Shown here: positions 15,880 through 23,174 of the stretch, one piece after another
Layout of the letters: every line of letters begins with the position of its first letter
How positions within the stretch are numbered: position 1 is the stretch's first letter
NCBI GenBank assembly: GCA_016185865.1
Contig: JACPMU010000008.1
Span: 1 to 23,420, forward strand
Direction of reading: 5' to 3'
DNA: 23,420 nucleotides
Origin: Candidatus Woesearchaeota archaeon
GTDB lineage: Archaea > Nanobdellota > Nanobdellia > Woesearchaeales > GW2011-AR4
Position numbers and translations under genes: made by a program
Notes under the pieces: generated by a model
The model's database searches: none
What the model was told of the DNA's origin: nothing
Seen by the model: the letters and a program-made list of their open reading frames with translations, nothing else

Positions 15880-17946
15880 TCAATCAAACAAAACATTCTC
15901 CACTAATATGCCCCTCAGGAATAAGTCACCTGTGCTGTTGACATAAGCAACATATTCATCATTTTTGTTCTGTATGATGAATGAGTTTGGGGTTGGGTTT
16001 ACTGTGCTTTGTTTCTCATTTAAAGAGCCTTTAATCAGCATATTGCCTTCCGGATTGGCTATTACCGCACTTAAAGCGCCAGACGAGCCTTGTATTACAA
16101 AATCATTTTCATCCGCTATTGGCTGCATATTTCGAGTTAAGTTTCCCTTAATATTTAAATTTCCCAAGCTGTCGAAAACTGCAAGTTTCCTGTCAAAGTT
16201 GCCCCTTATTTCAAAAAAATTGATTTCGGTAAGTTCAGTTTTTTTCTCGCTTATATTGAGCATAAATATGTTGGAAACAGCTACATTTTCTGAGTCGTTT
16301 GCAGTTATGTAAGTTAATCTTATTCCCTCAATTTCTTTGTCAGGCACAATTGTAGCAACATCGTTATCAAAAAATATTGTTATGTTGTCAGCCCTGTAAT
16401 AGCCATAAGTCAAAACATCTCCATCAGGATCGCTGAAGTAATCTGGCAGGTTTATGGATATGTTTTTGTTTTTTGGAACATTAATTGCTGAAAAATTTTG
16501 CAGCAGTATAGGCACACTATTAATGGCATCAATTAAAACATTATATTTTACCTTGTTAATTCTCAGGACAGCGTCATCTTCTATTTCAAACAATAACAGA
16601 TAGCTGCTTCTGTTCAATCCAGTCAAATCGCAAGTGTCTATGCAGATGTTTGAGAACTCAGCTTCATCCTCAAAAAACTTTACGCTTAAATTGCCCCATT
16701 CAGAGCTGTATATCTCGGATTTTGGATTGTCTATGCTTAAATTTACATCATAATAAACAACTTGCGATGAAACTATGTTGTTGTGGCCGGCGCCATCCTT
16801 GTTAAAGGCTGAATAATAAACATCGCTCCAGTTGCTGCTGCTCGGCAGCAATCCCAAAAATTCGCAGCAACCGTCATTCCCATTGCAGAATGTTGTCAGC
16901 TTGTCATCATCAATGCTGTAAACTTCCCATCTTGCGCAAAGCCTTGATTTGTCAGCATCCCAGCTGAAGCCTGTATCCTCAACAGTCAAGTCCACAACAC
17001 CATTAACGCTTTCCTCGCCGTTGTCATTTGCATCATAAACAGTGCCGGAATTGTAAGCCAGGCTTATTGATATTGATTTTGTTATGTTTGTTGTTTCATT
17101 AGCCTCATTTATTGGAAGCGTTATGTTTAATGTCTGATTTGTCTCGTTCAATGCCTGGGTTTGATTTATTGTTTCATTGATTATTTGAGTCTGGTCTATT
17201 GTTTCATTTGTTAAATTAGTCTGATTTATTGGTAATGTGATGTTTAATGACTGGTTTGTTTCATTAAAAATTGAAATCACAGTTGCCAATACTATCAGGT
17301 CAGCTATGTGGATTTTGCTGTCAATCCCGTCAGATGCTATGAAAGTTATTGTTGTGTTAACATTGTATTCAACAGTTGGAGTTATTGTCACAAGCTCGCT
17401 GTCTATTGAAACATCAAGCCCTTCAGCCTGAGAAACGGAATAAATCAATGAATCTCCGTCAAGGTCTGTGAAATACTGCGACAGATTAATTGCAGCCGTC
17501 CCGTTTATGATAAACTCGCTGTTGCCATTCCACACCGGCTTTTTATTTTTATTCTGCTTGTTCTGGTCTGTTGCATTTGCATTTTCTTTTACAGCAAATC
17601 CCGTTATAAGGCTTGTTTCATTTGATGCTGTTGCATTTTTCTCATTTAATCTTGTGCTGTCAAACACCAGATACTTGATTTCATTGCTTACTATGTAGAC
17701 TCTTGCCCTGCCGTAATTTGTCATCTTTCCGTCGAGTTTTACTGACTTTAGCTCGCCTATATTTTCAGGCTGCCAAGTGTAGTTTCCATTTGCGGTAACC
17801 ACCAGATTTAAATTTTCCTCATAATTAAATTCCTTTATTATAAAGCCTATTATTGACGGGCCTAAATAATAGACACTAATTCCTGACGCAATTAATGCTA
17901 TCAAAATAAGCGCCATTTCTATTTTATAGACTGTGCTTTGGTTCAT
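15880..17946 (-). CDS. Sequon-rich surface protein with cadherin-like modules, 688 aa
   Basis: An N-terminal membrane/signal segment (about residues 9-38, MALILIALIASGISVYYLG) precedes a predicted extracellular region. There are two cadherin-like modules with calcium-type acidic loops, DLDGDSLIYS (161-170) and DPDGDVLTYGYY (C-terminal half). A linker (about 227-290) holds over ten NxS/T sequons and a repeated NITLPIN block. Cys pairs (CNGNDGCCEF, CIDTCD) may form disulfides. The last ~110 residues are three repeats of the pattern (F)xIxGxxxxxAVxxxxGNLxIKGNL. The same pattern occurs at the mature N-terminus of gene A (DFIVENRTSALFIVNGTTG). The start codon overlaps the stop of the HTH gene (ATGA), so the two are one operon. 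Probably a glycosylated cell-surface or adhesion protein. Confidence 0.8.
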   Translation of the reverse strand: MNQSTVYKIEMALILIALIASGISVYYLGPSIIGFIIKEFNYEENLNLVVTANGNYTWQPENIGELKSVKLDGKMTNYGRARVYIVSNEIKYLVFDSTRLNEKNATASNETSLITGFAVKENANATDQNKQNKNKKPVWNGNSEFIINGTAAINLSQYFTDLDGDSLIYSVSQAEGLDVSIDSELVTITPTVEYNVNTTITFIASDGIDSKIHIADLIVLATVISIFNETNQSLNITLPINQTNLTNETIDQTQIINETINQTQALNETNQTLNITLPINEANETTNITKSISISLAYNSGTVYDANDNGEESVNGVVDLTVEDTGFSWDADKSRLCARWEVYSIDDDKLTTFCNGNDGCCEFLGLLPSSSNWSDVYYSAFNKDGAGHNNIVSSQVVYYDVNLSIDNPKSEIYSSEWGNLSVKFFEDEAEFSNICIDTCDLTGLNRSSYLLLFEIEDDAVLRINKVKYNVLIDAINSVPILLQNFSAINVPKNKNISINLPDYFSDPDGDVLTYGYYRADNITIFFDNDVATIVPDKEIEGIRLTYITANDSENVAVSNIFMLNISEKKTELTEINFFEIRGNFDRKLAVFDSLGNLNIKGNLTRNMQPIADENDFVIQGSSGALSAVIANPEGNMLIKGSLNEKQSTVNPTPNSFIIQNKNDEYVAYVNSTGDLFLRGILVENVLFD

Positions 17947-18479
17947 TTAGCGCCTCTTTTCTTTTTGACTCTTGCATAAACTGTCCATATTGTCCTGTCA
18001 TCAAGGCGAAGCATAAGTGCAAGGTCGTGGTTTGAGTACCCCAAATCTTTGACAAAAGCAACAAGGCTTTCCAAAGTTGAGAATGTCCTGTCGGCAAATG
18101 CAGAAACAGGAATCATAACATCTCTTGAGACTGCGCCAAAAGAAGAAGGCATTTTCTTGACGGCATTATGATAAGTAGCCCATATTGTCTTGCTGCTCCT
18201 GTTGAGCAGCTTAGCAATCTTTGAAAATCTTAGCTTTGATTCTTCCTTTAGGTACTTCACAATAGCCTCAAGAGAGCTCAATACATCATTTCCAAACGCC
18301 CCAATTGGAATATTAATCTCTTTTTTATCAGAAATTTCCTTCCTGCCTGCATACAGGCTTTTCAGCTCGTTTGCAAAATAAGAAATGACGTAGGCTTTGT
18401 CTTCTTTTGAAAGCTCTTTAAGCCTGGAGATGATACTATCTGCATCTGCATAATTCTTATGCTTTTTTTTCGGGGACAA
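17943..18479 (-). CDS. Two-repeat HTH-like DNA-binding protein, 178 aa
   Basis: Two homologous modules occupy about 55-109 (INIPIGAFGNDVLSSLEAIV ... KTIWATYHNAVKKMP) and 121-174 (VMIPVSAFADRTFSTLESLV ... RTIWTVYARVKKK). Each ends in a helix-turn-helix-like pair and a T-I-W-x-x-Y motif. It is a paralog of the 241-aa protein at 15001-15726. The basic N- and C-termini (MSPKKKHK, KKKRGAK) suit DNA binding. Its TGA overlaps the ATG of the 688-aa surface protein, so the pair is translationally coupled. The phased repeats at 18647-18776 are the likely operators (inference). I cannot assign a named family. Confidence 0.75.
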   Translation of the reverse strand: MSPKKKHKNYADADSIISRLKELSKEDKAYVISYFANELKSLYAGRKEISDKKEINIPIGAFGNDVLSSLEAIVKYLKEESKLRFSKIAKLLNRSSKTIWATYHNAVKKMPSSFGAVSRDVMIPVSAFADRTFSTLESLVAFVKDLGYSNHDLALMLRLDDRTIWTVYARVKKKRGAK

Positions 18480-18515
18480 ATTACAGCCCTTTATCTAGTT
18501 AAAAATCAAAATAAA

Positions 18516-18580
18516 TTGTTGGGGAACATTTTGGGGATGTTATTTGAGACAGCAATCGCAAAAACTATGTCCCCCAACAA
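18516..18580 (-). promoter_or_regulatory. Long hairpin in the HTH gene leader
   Basis: 14-base arms at 18516-18529 and 18567-18580 pair throughout on the minus-strand RNA (one G-U). A competing short hairpin (AACAT/ATGTT, 18525-18541) uses part of one arm. It lies between the repeat array and the start of the HTH gene, so it may act on translation or transcription of that operon. Confidence 0.45.
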
Positions 18581-18646
18581 AACTGAAGAATTCAGAATAA
18601 TGATTTGTTTTAGCGAATAGATTGTACATTTAAATGCCTCTTTTAT

Positions 18647-18776
18647 CCTATCATGTAAGTAATTTATATATAAATCTTTCTGTTTTTACCTTATTGTGTA
18701 GATTATTTTTCTTATTATATAAGAAAATTATCTTATTATATAAGTAAAATATGAATTAAATATCCTATAATGTAAG
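18647..18776. promoter_or_regulatory. Array of five operator-like repeats, helically phased
   Basis: Five related 13-mers lie at 18647 (CCTATCATGTAAG), 18689 (CCTTATTGTGTAG), 18711 and 18732 (both CTTATTATATAAG), and 18764 (CCTATAATGTAAG). Their start-to-start steps are 42, 22, 21 and 32 bp, close to 4, 2, 2 and 3 helical turns, so all face the same side of DNA. A near-symmetric TATA sequence (18663-18675) lies among them. They occupy the divergent promoter region between the HTH operon and the presenilin-like gene. Confidence 0.6.
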
Positions 18777-18804
18777 AATTACTAATCAATTTTAAAAAAC
18801 ATAA

Positions 18805-18814
18805 TTTATTAAAT
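18805..18814 (+). promoter_or_regulatory. TATA-like box of the presenilin-like gene
   Basis: TTTATTAAAT is centred about 27 nt ahead of the ATG at 18836, the leaderless archaeal arrangement. Confidence 0.45.
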
Positions 18815-18835
18815 CCTCATAGTTTTTAATGCTTA

Positions 18836-19753
18836 ATGAAGCACACGCCTAAAGTTGTTTTTGCATTAGTTTCATTTTTCTTCATAGCCCAGTTTACAGG
18901 GTTGCTTGTGATAAACCATTACATTGACCATGCAAAAACCATTGAAACAAAAAAAATTGAGTGGCAGCCATTGCCGTACAGCCTTGAAAGGCCTGAAGTG
19001 AAGAATGAAAGCGCATCCTTCATCTACATAACAATTGCGCTTTTGATTGGGACATTTTTGGTTTTGCTGCTGATAAAGTTCAACAAGCCTTTAATATGGA
19101 AATTGTGGTTTTTTGCCACAGTATGGCTTACCCTGTCAATTGCATTTGCTGCATTCATAAACAATATAGCTGCTGCAATAATTGCTTTGGTGATTTCTGC
19201 TTTAAAATTATACAGGCCGAATGTGATAATCCAAAACATGTCTGAGGTGTTTATTTACGGCGGATTGGCCGCAATATTTGTCCCAATTATTAATTTGTTT
19301 GCTGCGTTCATGCTTTTGATAGTAATATCTGCATATGATTTTATTGCAGTTTACAAGACAAAGCACATGATAAAAATGGCAAAGTTCCAGTCAAGCTCAA
19401 AAGTCTTTGCAGGCCTGCTTATTCCTTATGGAAAAAGCAGTATGGTTAAGGATATGACTCCTCCAAAATCTGAGCTTAAAAAAGACAGCGAAAAAATTGA
19501 TAAAAAATCAGTTGCAGTTCTTGGAGGCGGTGATATTGGCTTTACACTTATATTTGCGGGAGTTGTCATGAAAGGCCTGATGCTGCAGGAAACAGTATTA
19601 ACAGGATTCCTGAAAACTTTGATTATTCCTGTTTTTGTCAGCATAGCGCTGCTGTTCTTGCTACTCAAAGGCCAGCAGAACAAGTTTTACCCGGCAATGC
19701 CTGTACTTAGCCTAGGCTGCTTTATTGGGTACTTGGCTGTATTATTGATTTAA
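18836..19753 (+). CDS. Presenilin-like A22-family intramembrane aspartyl protease, 305 aa
   Basis: The multi-pass membrane protein carries the two catalytic motifs of archaeal presenilin/signal-peptide-peptidase homologs: an AYD motif (ISAYDFIAVY, Asp168) and a GxGD motif (LGGGDIGFTLIF, Asp233) in successive membrane segments. A PAL-like PAMP motif (286-289) stands in the last hydrophobic region. Length and topology (about nine hydrophobic segments with a soluble loop at ~180-225) fit the family. It would cleave transmembrane helices such as signal peptide remnants. Start is the ATG after a TATA-like box. It is divergent from the HTH/surface-protein operon, sharing its control region, and it is followed by the SRP RNA. 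Confidence 0.88.
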   Translation: MKHTPKVVFALVSFFFIAQFTGLLVINHYIDHAKTIETKKIEWQPLPYSLERPEVKNESASFIYITIALLIGTFLVLLLIKFNKPLIWKLWFFATVWLTLSIAFAAFINNIAAAIIALVISALKLYRPNVIIQNMSEVFIYGGLAAIFVPIINLFAAFMLLIVISAYDFIAVYKTKHMIKMAKFQSSSKVFAGLLIPYGKSSMVKDMTPPKSELKKDSEKIDKKSVAVLGGGDIGFTLIFAGVVMKGLMLQETVLTGFLKTLIIPVFVSIALLFLLLKGQQNKFYPAMPVLSLGCFIGYLAVLLI

Positions 19754-19765
19754 TATAAGATAAGC

Positions 19766-19775
19766 TTTTAAAATA
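19766..19775 (+). promoter_or_regulatory. TATA box of the SRP RNA candidate
   Basis: TTTTAAAATA sits about 20-25 bases ahead of the predicted RNA start near 19789-19795. Confidence 0.5.
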
Positions 19776-19788
19776 AAATATCTTTCTT

Positions 19789-20044
19789 GCTATGGGAGGA
19801 CTCTGCCGGGAAGCCAGCACTCTCCTGTCAGCGCAAACGTGCTTTAGGCGCGGTGAAGCTTTGGAAGCAGCTTTGGCTTTTGCTTTTAGTCTTGCTGCCG
19901 GCGTAGAAACTCTGCCTTGTAGGACTTTTGCTTTTGAAAATCCGTAAGGTCTGGAAAGAATTACGCCAAAAGCGTACTTAAAGCAGCGGTAATCTTGAGC
20001 ATTGGTGCTTATGAGCAACAGAGTGGAGCTGGTTGCAGGGTAGC
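19789..20044 (+). ncRNA. Probable archaeal SRP (7S) RNA
   Basis: This ~255-nt GC-richer segment lacks a sensible protein frame and has its own TATA box. The ends pair: GCTA (19789) with TAGC (20041), CTCTGC (19801) with GCAGGG (20035), and AGCCAGC-ACTCT (19812-19823) with AGAGT-GGA-GCTGGTT (20020-20034). The Alu-like part has CCTGT...GCAAACG...GCGGTGAAGC, in the order of archaeal SRP RNAs (CCUGUAA..GAAACCG..GCCGAAGC). A helix-6-like hairpin lies at 19922-19943. The S-domain-like part has AAGGTCTGGAAAG and, after a hairpin (TACGC/GCGTA), AAGCAGCGGTAA, like the helix 8 motif AGGCCCGGAAGG..AGCAACGGUA. The helix 8 loop appears extended. RNase P RNA was considered, but its GGAAAGUCC and ACAGAA..GGCUUA motifs are missing. 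Confidence 0.65.
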
Positions 20045-20751
20045 TAGAATCAAAGATTTTTGAAAAGTTTGGTGGGCTTAATATTGGTGTTGTAATAGCA
20101 AAAGGTATAAGCAATACAGAAATATCAAATGAAGTCCAAGATGAGATAAGAGAGCAAGAAAAAGAGATTAGAGCAAAATACAATACTGAAACTTTATCAC
20201 AAAATCCTAAAATTGATATTTGGAGAAAGGCATATTCTGCCTTTGGAGCAAAACCTAAAGAGCATAAATCTTCCGTCGAGAATCTCTACAGGCTGGTTTT
20301 GCAAGGCGTTAATCTGAGGCATATAAACAAACTAGTTGATATTTACAACCTTATTTCACTGAAGCATATGCTTCCAGTTGGCGGGGAAGATATTGACAAA
20401 ATGAGGGGAGATGTTATTTTAACTTTTGCAGGGACTAATGAGGTGCCAGTTTTGCTTTTAGGCGACAAAGAGCCAAGACCGCCTCATGCTGGAGAAGTTA
20501 TTTATAAGGATGCTATTTCAACAATCTGCCGCAGGTGGAACTGGCGTGAAGCGGACAGAACAAAACTTACAGGGGAAACAAAAAATTGCGTATTAGTTAT
20601 TGAGGGCTTACCACCTGTTACCAGAGAAGAAATTGAAAATGCTACAAAGGAATTGAAAGAATTAATTCAAGAATTTTGTAGTGGTAATGTTGTTTATTCA
20701 ATTCTTGATAAAATCAAGAACCAAGTTGATCTGCAACAAAATATTTCTTGA
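20044..20751 (+). CDS. B3/B4 (PheRS beta-like) tRNA-editing domain protein, no canonical start
   Basis: The frame reads ESKIFEKFGGLNIGVVIAKG, then WRKAYSAFGAKPKEHKSS, the B3/B4 core HINKLVDIYNLISLKHMLP, VGGEDIDKMRGDV, and ICRRWNWREADRTKLT. It matches free-standing B3/B4 proteins, which are related to the editing domain of phenylalanyl-tRNA synthetase and thought to clear mischarged tRNA. Family similarity begins right after an in-frame TAG at 20041-20043, yet no ATG, GTG or TTG occurs before TTG 20299, which would delete the N-terminal third. Options are ATT 20056, a lost start, or a sequencing error. Coordinates give the whole open frame. The 5' end abuts the SRP RNA, so it may be co-transcribed with it. 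Confidence 0.75.
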   Translation, partial: LESKIFEKFGGLNIGVVIAKGISNTEISNEVQDEIREQEKEIRAKYNTETLSQNPKIDIWRKAYSAFGAKPKEHKSSVENLYRLVLQGVNLRHINKLVDIYNLISLKHMLPVGGEDIDKMRGDVILTFAGTNEVPVLLLGDKEPRPPHAGEVIYKDAISTICRRWNWREADRTKLTGETKNCVLVIEGLPPVTREEIENATKELKELIQEFCSGNVVYSILDKIKNQVDLQQNIS

Positions 20752-20768
20752 ATTTAAGAATTTGGGAT

Positions 20769-21002
20769 TTAAGATTTAGCCAATAAAAATTCAGCTTTAA
20801 TGGGAATAACTTTTTTACTTTCATCCTTAAACCATTTCTCAAAATTCAATATAGAAAATCCAACTACTTTGTTGGTTTTTGGATCTATTCTTACAAAGAA
20901 GTCATCCTCAACTTCTGTAGAAATAGCCTTTTTGGGTGTACCTATTGATATGTCTAAGATGTCTGATTCCTTATCAAATGAAAACCTTAAGCCTTTTTCC
21001 AT
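20769..21002 (-). CDS. DUF2283-family protein, putative antitoxin, 77 aa
   Basis: The sequence LRFSFDKESDILDISIG, then EVEDDFFVRIDPKTNKVVG and FSILNF follows the DUF2283 pattern (YDxExDxLYI ... IVGIEILN), a small beta-rich fold. The last residues (PIKAEFLLAKS) are an extension. It overlaps the upstream nuclease-like gene by 16 bases, so the two are translationally coupled. DUF2283 genes often sit next to small toxin-like genes, hence the antitoxin guess (inference). It is the last gene of the minus-strand operon and converges on the B3/B4 gene with a 17-base gap. Confidence 0.75.
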   Translation of the reverse strand: MEKGLRFSFDKESDILDISIGTPKKAISTEVEDDFFVRIDPKTNKVVGFSILNFEKWFKDESKKVIPIKAEFLLAKS

Positions 21003-21292
21003 ATTAAATCGCCTTCCTTAACTCTGTCAGTTATGTAACAAGTCAGCAAAAGCCTGTCCCTTGTCCTTGCTATGACTAACAAATACTTGCCTTTGTATAC
21101 GTCTTTATAGAAGCGGTAGTATAAAAATGTATCTTCGTCTCTTTTACTCCGTTTAACCAGGTCAGGTTCTTTTAGAATATCCAATATTCTATTTTTATAA
21201 GGTTCAACTTCTGGATGCTCTTTAATAATATGATTCCACTGCTTATCTGCAAACTTTATTATATTGCCAAATTTATCCTTAAAATCTTTCAT
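20987..21292 (-). CDS. PBECR-like/RelE-type nuclease, putative toxin, 101 aa
   Basis: The features KQWNHIIKEHPEV (H21, H26), DILKEPDLVKRSKRDEDTFL, YYRFYK and a C-terminal LLTCYITDRVKEGDLIWKK match small PBECR-type proteins (phage Barnase-EndoU-Colicin-RelE-like nuclease fold), where conserved His, Arg and Thr/Tyr residues are thought to form the RNase site. The assignment rests on pattern recognition only. It starts one base after the thiL stop and overlaps the DUF2283 gene by 16 bases. The pair looks like a toxin-antitoxin module attached to a metabolic operon. It may be a host-factor-like nuclease if not toxic. Confidence 0.65.
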   Translation of the reverse strand: MKDFKDKFGNIIKFADKQWNHIIKEHPEVEPYKNRILDILKEPDLVKRSKRDEDTFLYYRFYKDVYKGKYLLVIARTRDRLLLTCYITDRVKEGDLIWKKA

Positions 21293-21293
21293 A

Positions 21294-22265
21294 TTAAACC
21301 CTCAGCCTCTTGAAATGATCGAACCCTATTTTTAAATTATATTTTTTATTGTTTTTAATCAACTTAATGCCGTATTTTTTACCAACAATCCTGCCGATAA
21401 CCGTAACTTTATGCTTTTTTAATTTATTTAACCTATTTTTATTTGCTGTAAAAATCAGCTCAAAATCCTCCCCCCCATACAATGCAAAATCAAGCGGATT
21501 TTTATGCAGTTTTTTTGCATCAATTATTGTGTTTTTTGACATTGGGATTTTGTCAGCATAGATTACTGCGCCGACACCAGATTCCTCACAAATATGCCTG
21601 ACTTCAGAAGCCACTCCGTCGCTAACGTCAATCATTGAATTTATGCCGGCTTTAACAAGTTTTCCTGCCAAATCCAGCCTGCATTCCGGCTCGAGATGAT
21701 TTTTTATGGAGTGTCCATTTTTACTGTTTTTTAATAATTCCAGCCCAACAGCAGATTTTCCCACATCTCCGCTGCAAAAAACCAAATCATTAATTTTTGC
21801 TCCGCTTCTTAATGCCAGATATTTTTTTTCAACAAATCCAAGCATTGCAATGCTGACAGCAATTTCCTTTGAACGGGTTATATTGCCGCCTACAATGCTA
21901 ATTTTGTATTTTTTTGATTTTTTATTGATTCCATTATACAGCTTGTCAACAAACTCTACATCGATATCATTAGGCAAAGCCAGCGAAACAATTGCAAACT
22001 TGGGAATGCCTCCCATTGCAGCTATATCGCTTGAGTTCTGCTCTATTGCCTTCATGCCAATCTGCTGCGGAGAATAGTATTTCAGGGAAAAATGCACGTT
22101 TTCAACAAGCATGTCTGTTGTAAAAAGAAGATAATTTTTATTATCATACCTTAAAACAGCAGCATCATCGCCAATTCCTGCGACAACATCGTTGGAGTAT
22201 AGATTTATCTTGCTTTTTATCCTTCCAATTAACCCAAATTCACCCCCAATATTTTTTATTTTCAT
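21294..22265 (-). CDS. thiL: Thiamine-monophosphate kinase
   Basis: ThiL phosphorylates thiamine monophosphate to thiamine pyrophosphate with ATP. It has all family hallmarks in order: GIGDDAAV (30-37), TTDMLVENVHF (49-59), VGGNITRS (125-132), DVSDGVASEV (213-222) and YGGEDFELIF (263-272). The Asp-rich motifs bind magnesium and ATP. The length of 323 aa is typical, and the protein is cytosolic. It starts three bases after the ilvE stop, within the nadK-ilvE-thiL operon. No thiamine biosynthesis genes are in view, so the cell may salvage thiamine or its monophosphate. Confidence 0.93.
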   Translation of the reverse strand: MKIKNIGGEFGLIGRIKSKINLYSNDVVAGIGDDAAVLRYDNKNYLLFTTDMLVENVHFSLKYYSPQQIGMKAIEQNSSDIAAMGGIPKFAIVSLALPNDIDVEFVDKLYNGINKKSKKYKISIVGGNITRSKEIAVSIAMLGFVEKKYLALRSGAKINDLVFCSGDVGKSAVGLELLKNSKNGHSIKNHLEPECRLDLAGKLVKAGINSMIDVSDGVASEVRHICEESGVGAVIYADKIPMSKNTIIDAKKLHKNPLDFALYGGEDFELIFTANKNRLNKLKKHKVTVIGRIVGKKYGIKLIKNNKKYNLKIGFDHFKRLRV

Positions 22266-22268
22266 ATC

Positions 22269-23174
22269 TTAACCAATATAAGCAAGCCATTTCATGTATT
22301 TTTTGTCTTTTCCCCTGACAACATCGCGGTATTTCTGCCTGATTTTTAATGTTATTTCTCCTGCTTTGCCGTTTCCAACTCTTTTGCCGTCAATGGCTAT
22401 CACAGGCGCTATCTCGGTTGCAGTGCCGCAGAAGAAAAGCTCATCTGCATTTTTCAGCTCTTTTGCCCTTACTTTTTTTTCATAAGCCTTGATGCCGATG
22501 CCTTTGCTTATTTCCAATATTGATTTTCTTGTTATTCCGGGCAAAGCGCTCCTGCTTTTTGGAGCAATCAGGGTTTTGTTTTTGACCATAAATATATTTT
22601 CTGCAGGCCCCTCTGAAACATAGTTATCAAGGTCGAGCATTAAGGCTTCATCATATCCCTTTTTCCTCACTTCATACATTGCAAGAATGGAGTTTGCATA
22701 ATTGCCGCTTATTTTTGCGCCGTAAACAGACGATCTTTCAGAATGCCTTCTGTACTCTGATATCTTAATCCTCAAATTTGTTGAATAATAATGCCCCCAT
22801 GGAATTGTTATTATTGCAATGTTGGCTGGGATGCCTTTTGGGTAAACTCCAATGTTCCCATATCCATAGTATGCAATCGGCCTGATGTAGCCGTCTCCAA
22901 TATTGTTGATTTTCACCAGTTTTTTAATTGATTTTTTTAATTGGTTTTTTGAAAATTTAAGCTTCATGCCCAGCGCACTTGCAGAGTGAAAAAGCCTGTT
23001 GATGTGGTCGTCAAGCCTGAAAATCGCTGTTCCTTTATTGGTTTCATAGGCATGTATGCCCTCAAAAACAGCGCTTCCGTAATGGATTGCATGGGTCATG
23101 ATGTGCACTTTTGCATTCTTCCACTTTACTAATTTGCCGTCCATCCAGATGAATTTTGTTGTTTTCATAGCCAC
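22269..23174 (-). CDS. ilvE: Branched-chain amino acid aminotransferase
   Basis: A class IV PLP-dependent aminotransferase of 301 aa. Visible motifs are HAIHYGSAVFEGIHAY (28-43), the PLP lysine region GAKISGNYANS (Lys154), EALMLDLDNYVSEGPAENIF (176-195), LPGITRKSILEI and FFCGTATEIAPV. It transfers the amino group between glutamate and valine, leucine or isoleucine keto acids in the cytosol. The ATG overlaps the end of the upstream nadK-like gene by 10 bases, and thiL follows after three bases. A minor caution is that class IV enzymes include D-amino-acid transaminases and ADC lyases; the SEGPAENIF and GTATEI motifs favour IlvE. Confidence 0.92.
   Translation of the reverse strand: MAMKTTKFIWMDGKLVKWKNAKVHIMTHAIHYGSAVFEGIHAYETNKGTAIFRLDDHINRLFHSASALGMKLKFSKNQLKKSIKKLVKINNIGDGYIRPIAYYGYGNIGVYPKGIPANIAIITIPWGHYYSTNLRIKISEYRRHSERSSVYGAKISGNYANSILAMYEVRKKGYDEALMLDLDNYVSEGPAENIFMVKNKTLIAPKSRSALPGITRKSILEISKGIGIKAYEKKVRAKELKNADELFFCGTATEIAPVIAIDGKRVGNGKAGEITLKIRQKYRDVVRGKDKKYMKWLAYIG

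Noticed and set aside
20011..20043. Pyrrolysine-type TAG readthrough joining an ATG at 20011 to the B3/B4 gene
   Set aside because: The peptide before TAG is encoded by conserved-looking SRP RNA sequence pairing with the RNA 5' end, so it is very unlikely to be coding.
19722..20183. Minus-strand ORF of 153 codons opposite the SRP RNA candidate
   Set aside because: Composition is odd, it has no family resemblance, and it overlaps a structured RNA and the B3/B4 start region.
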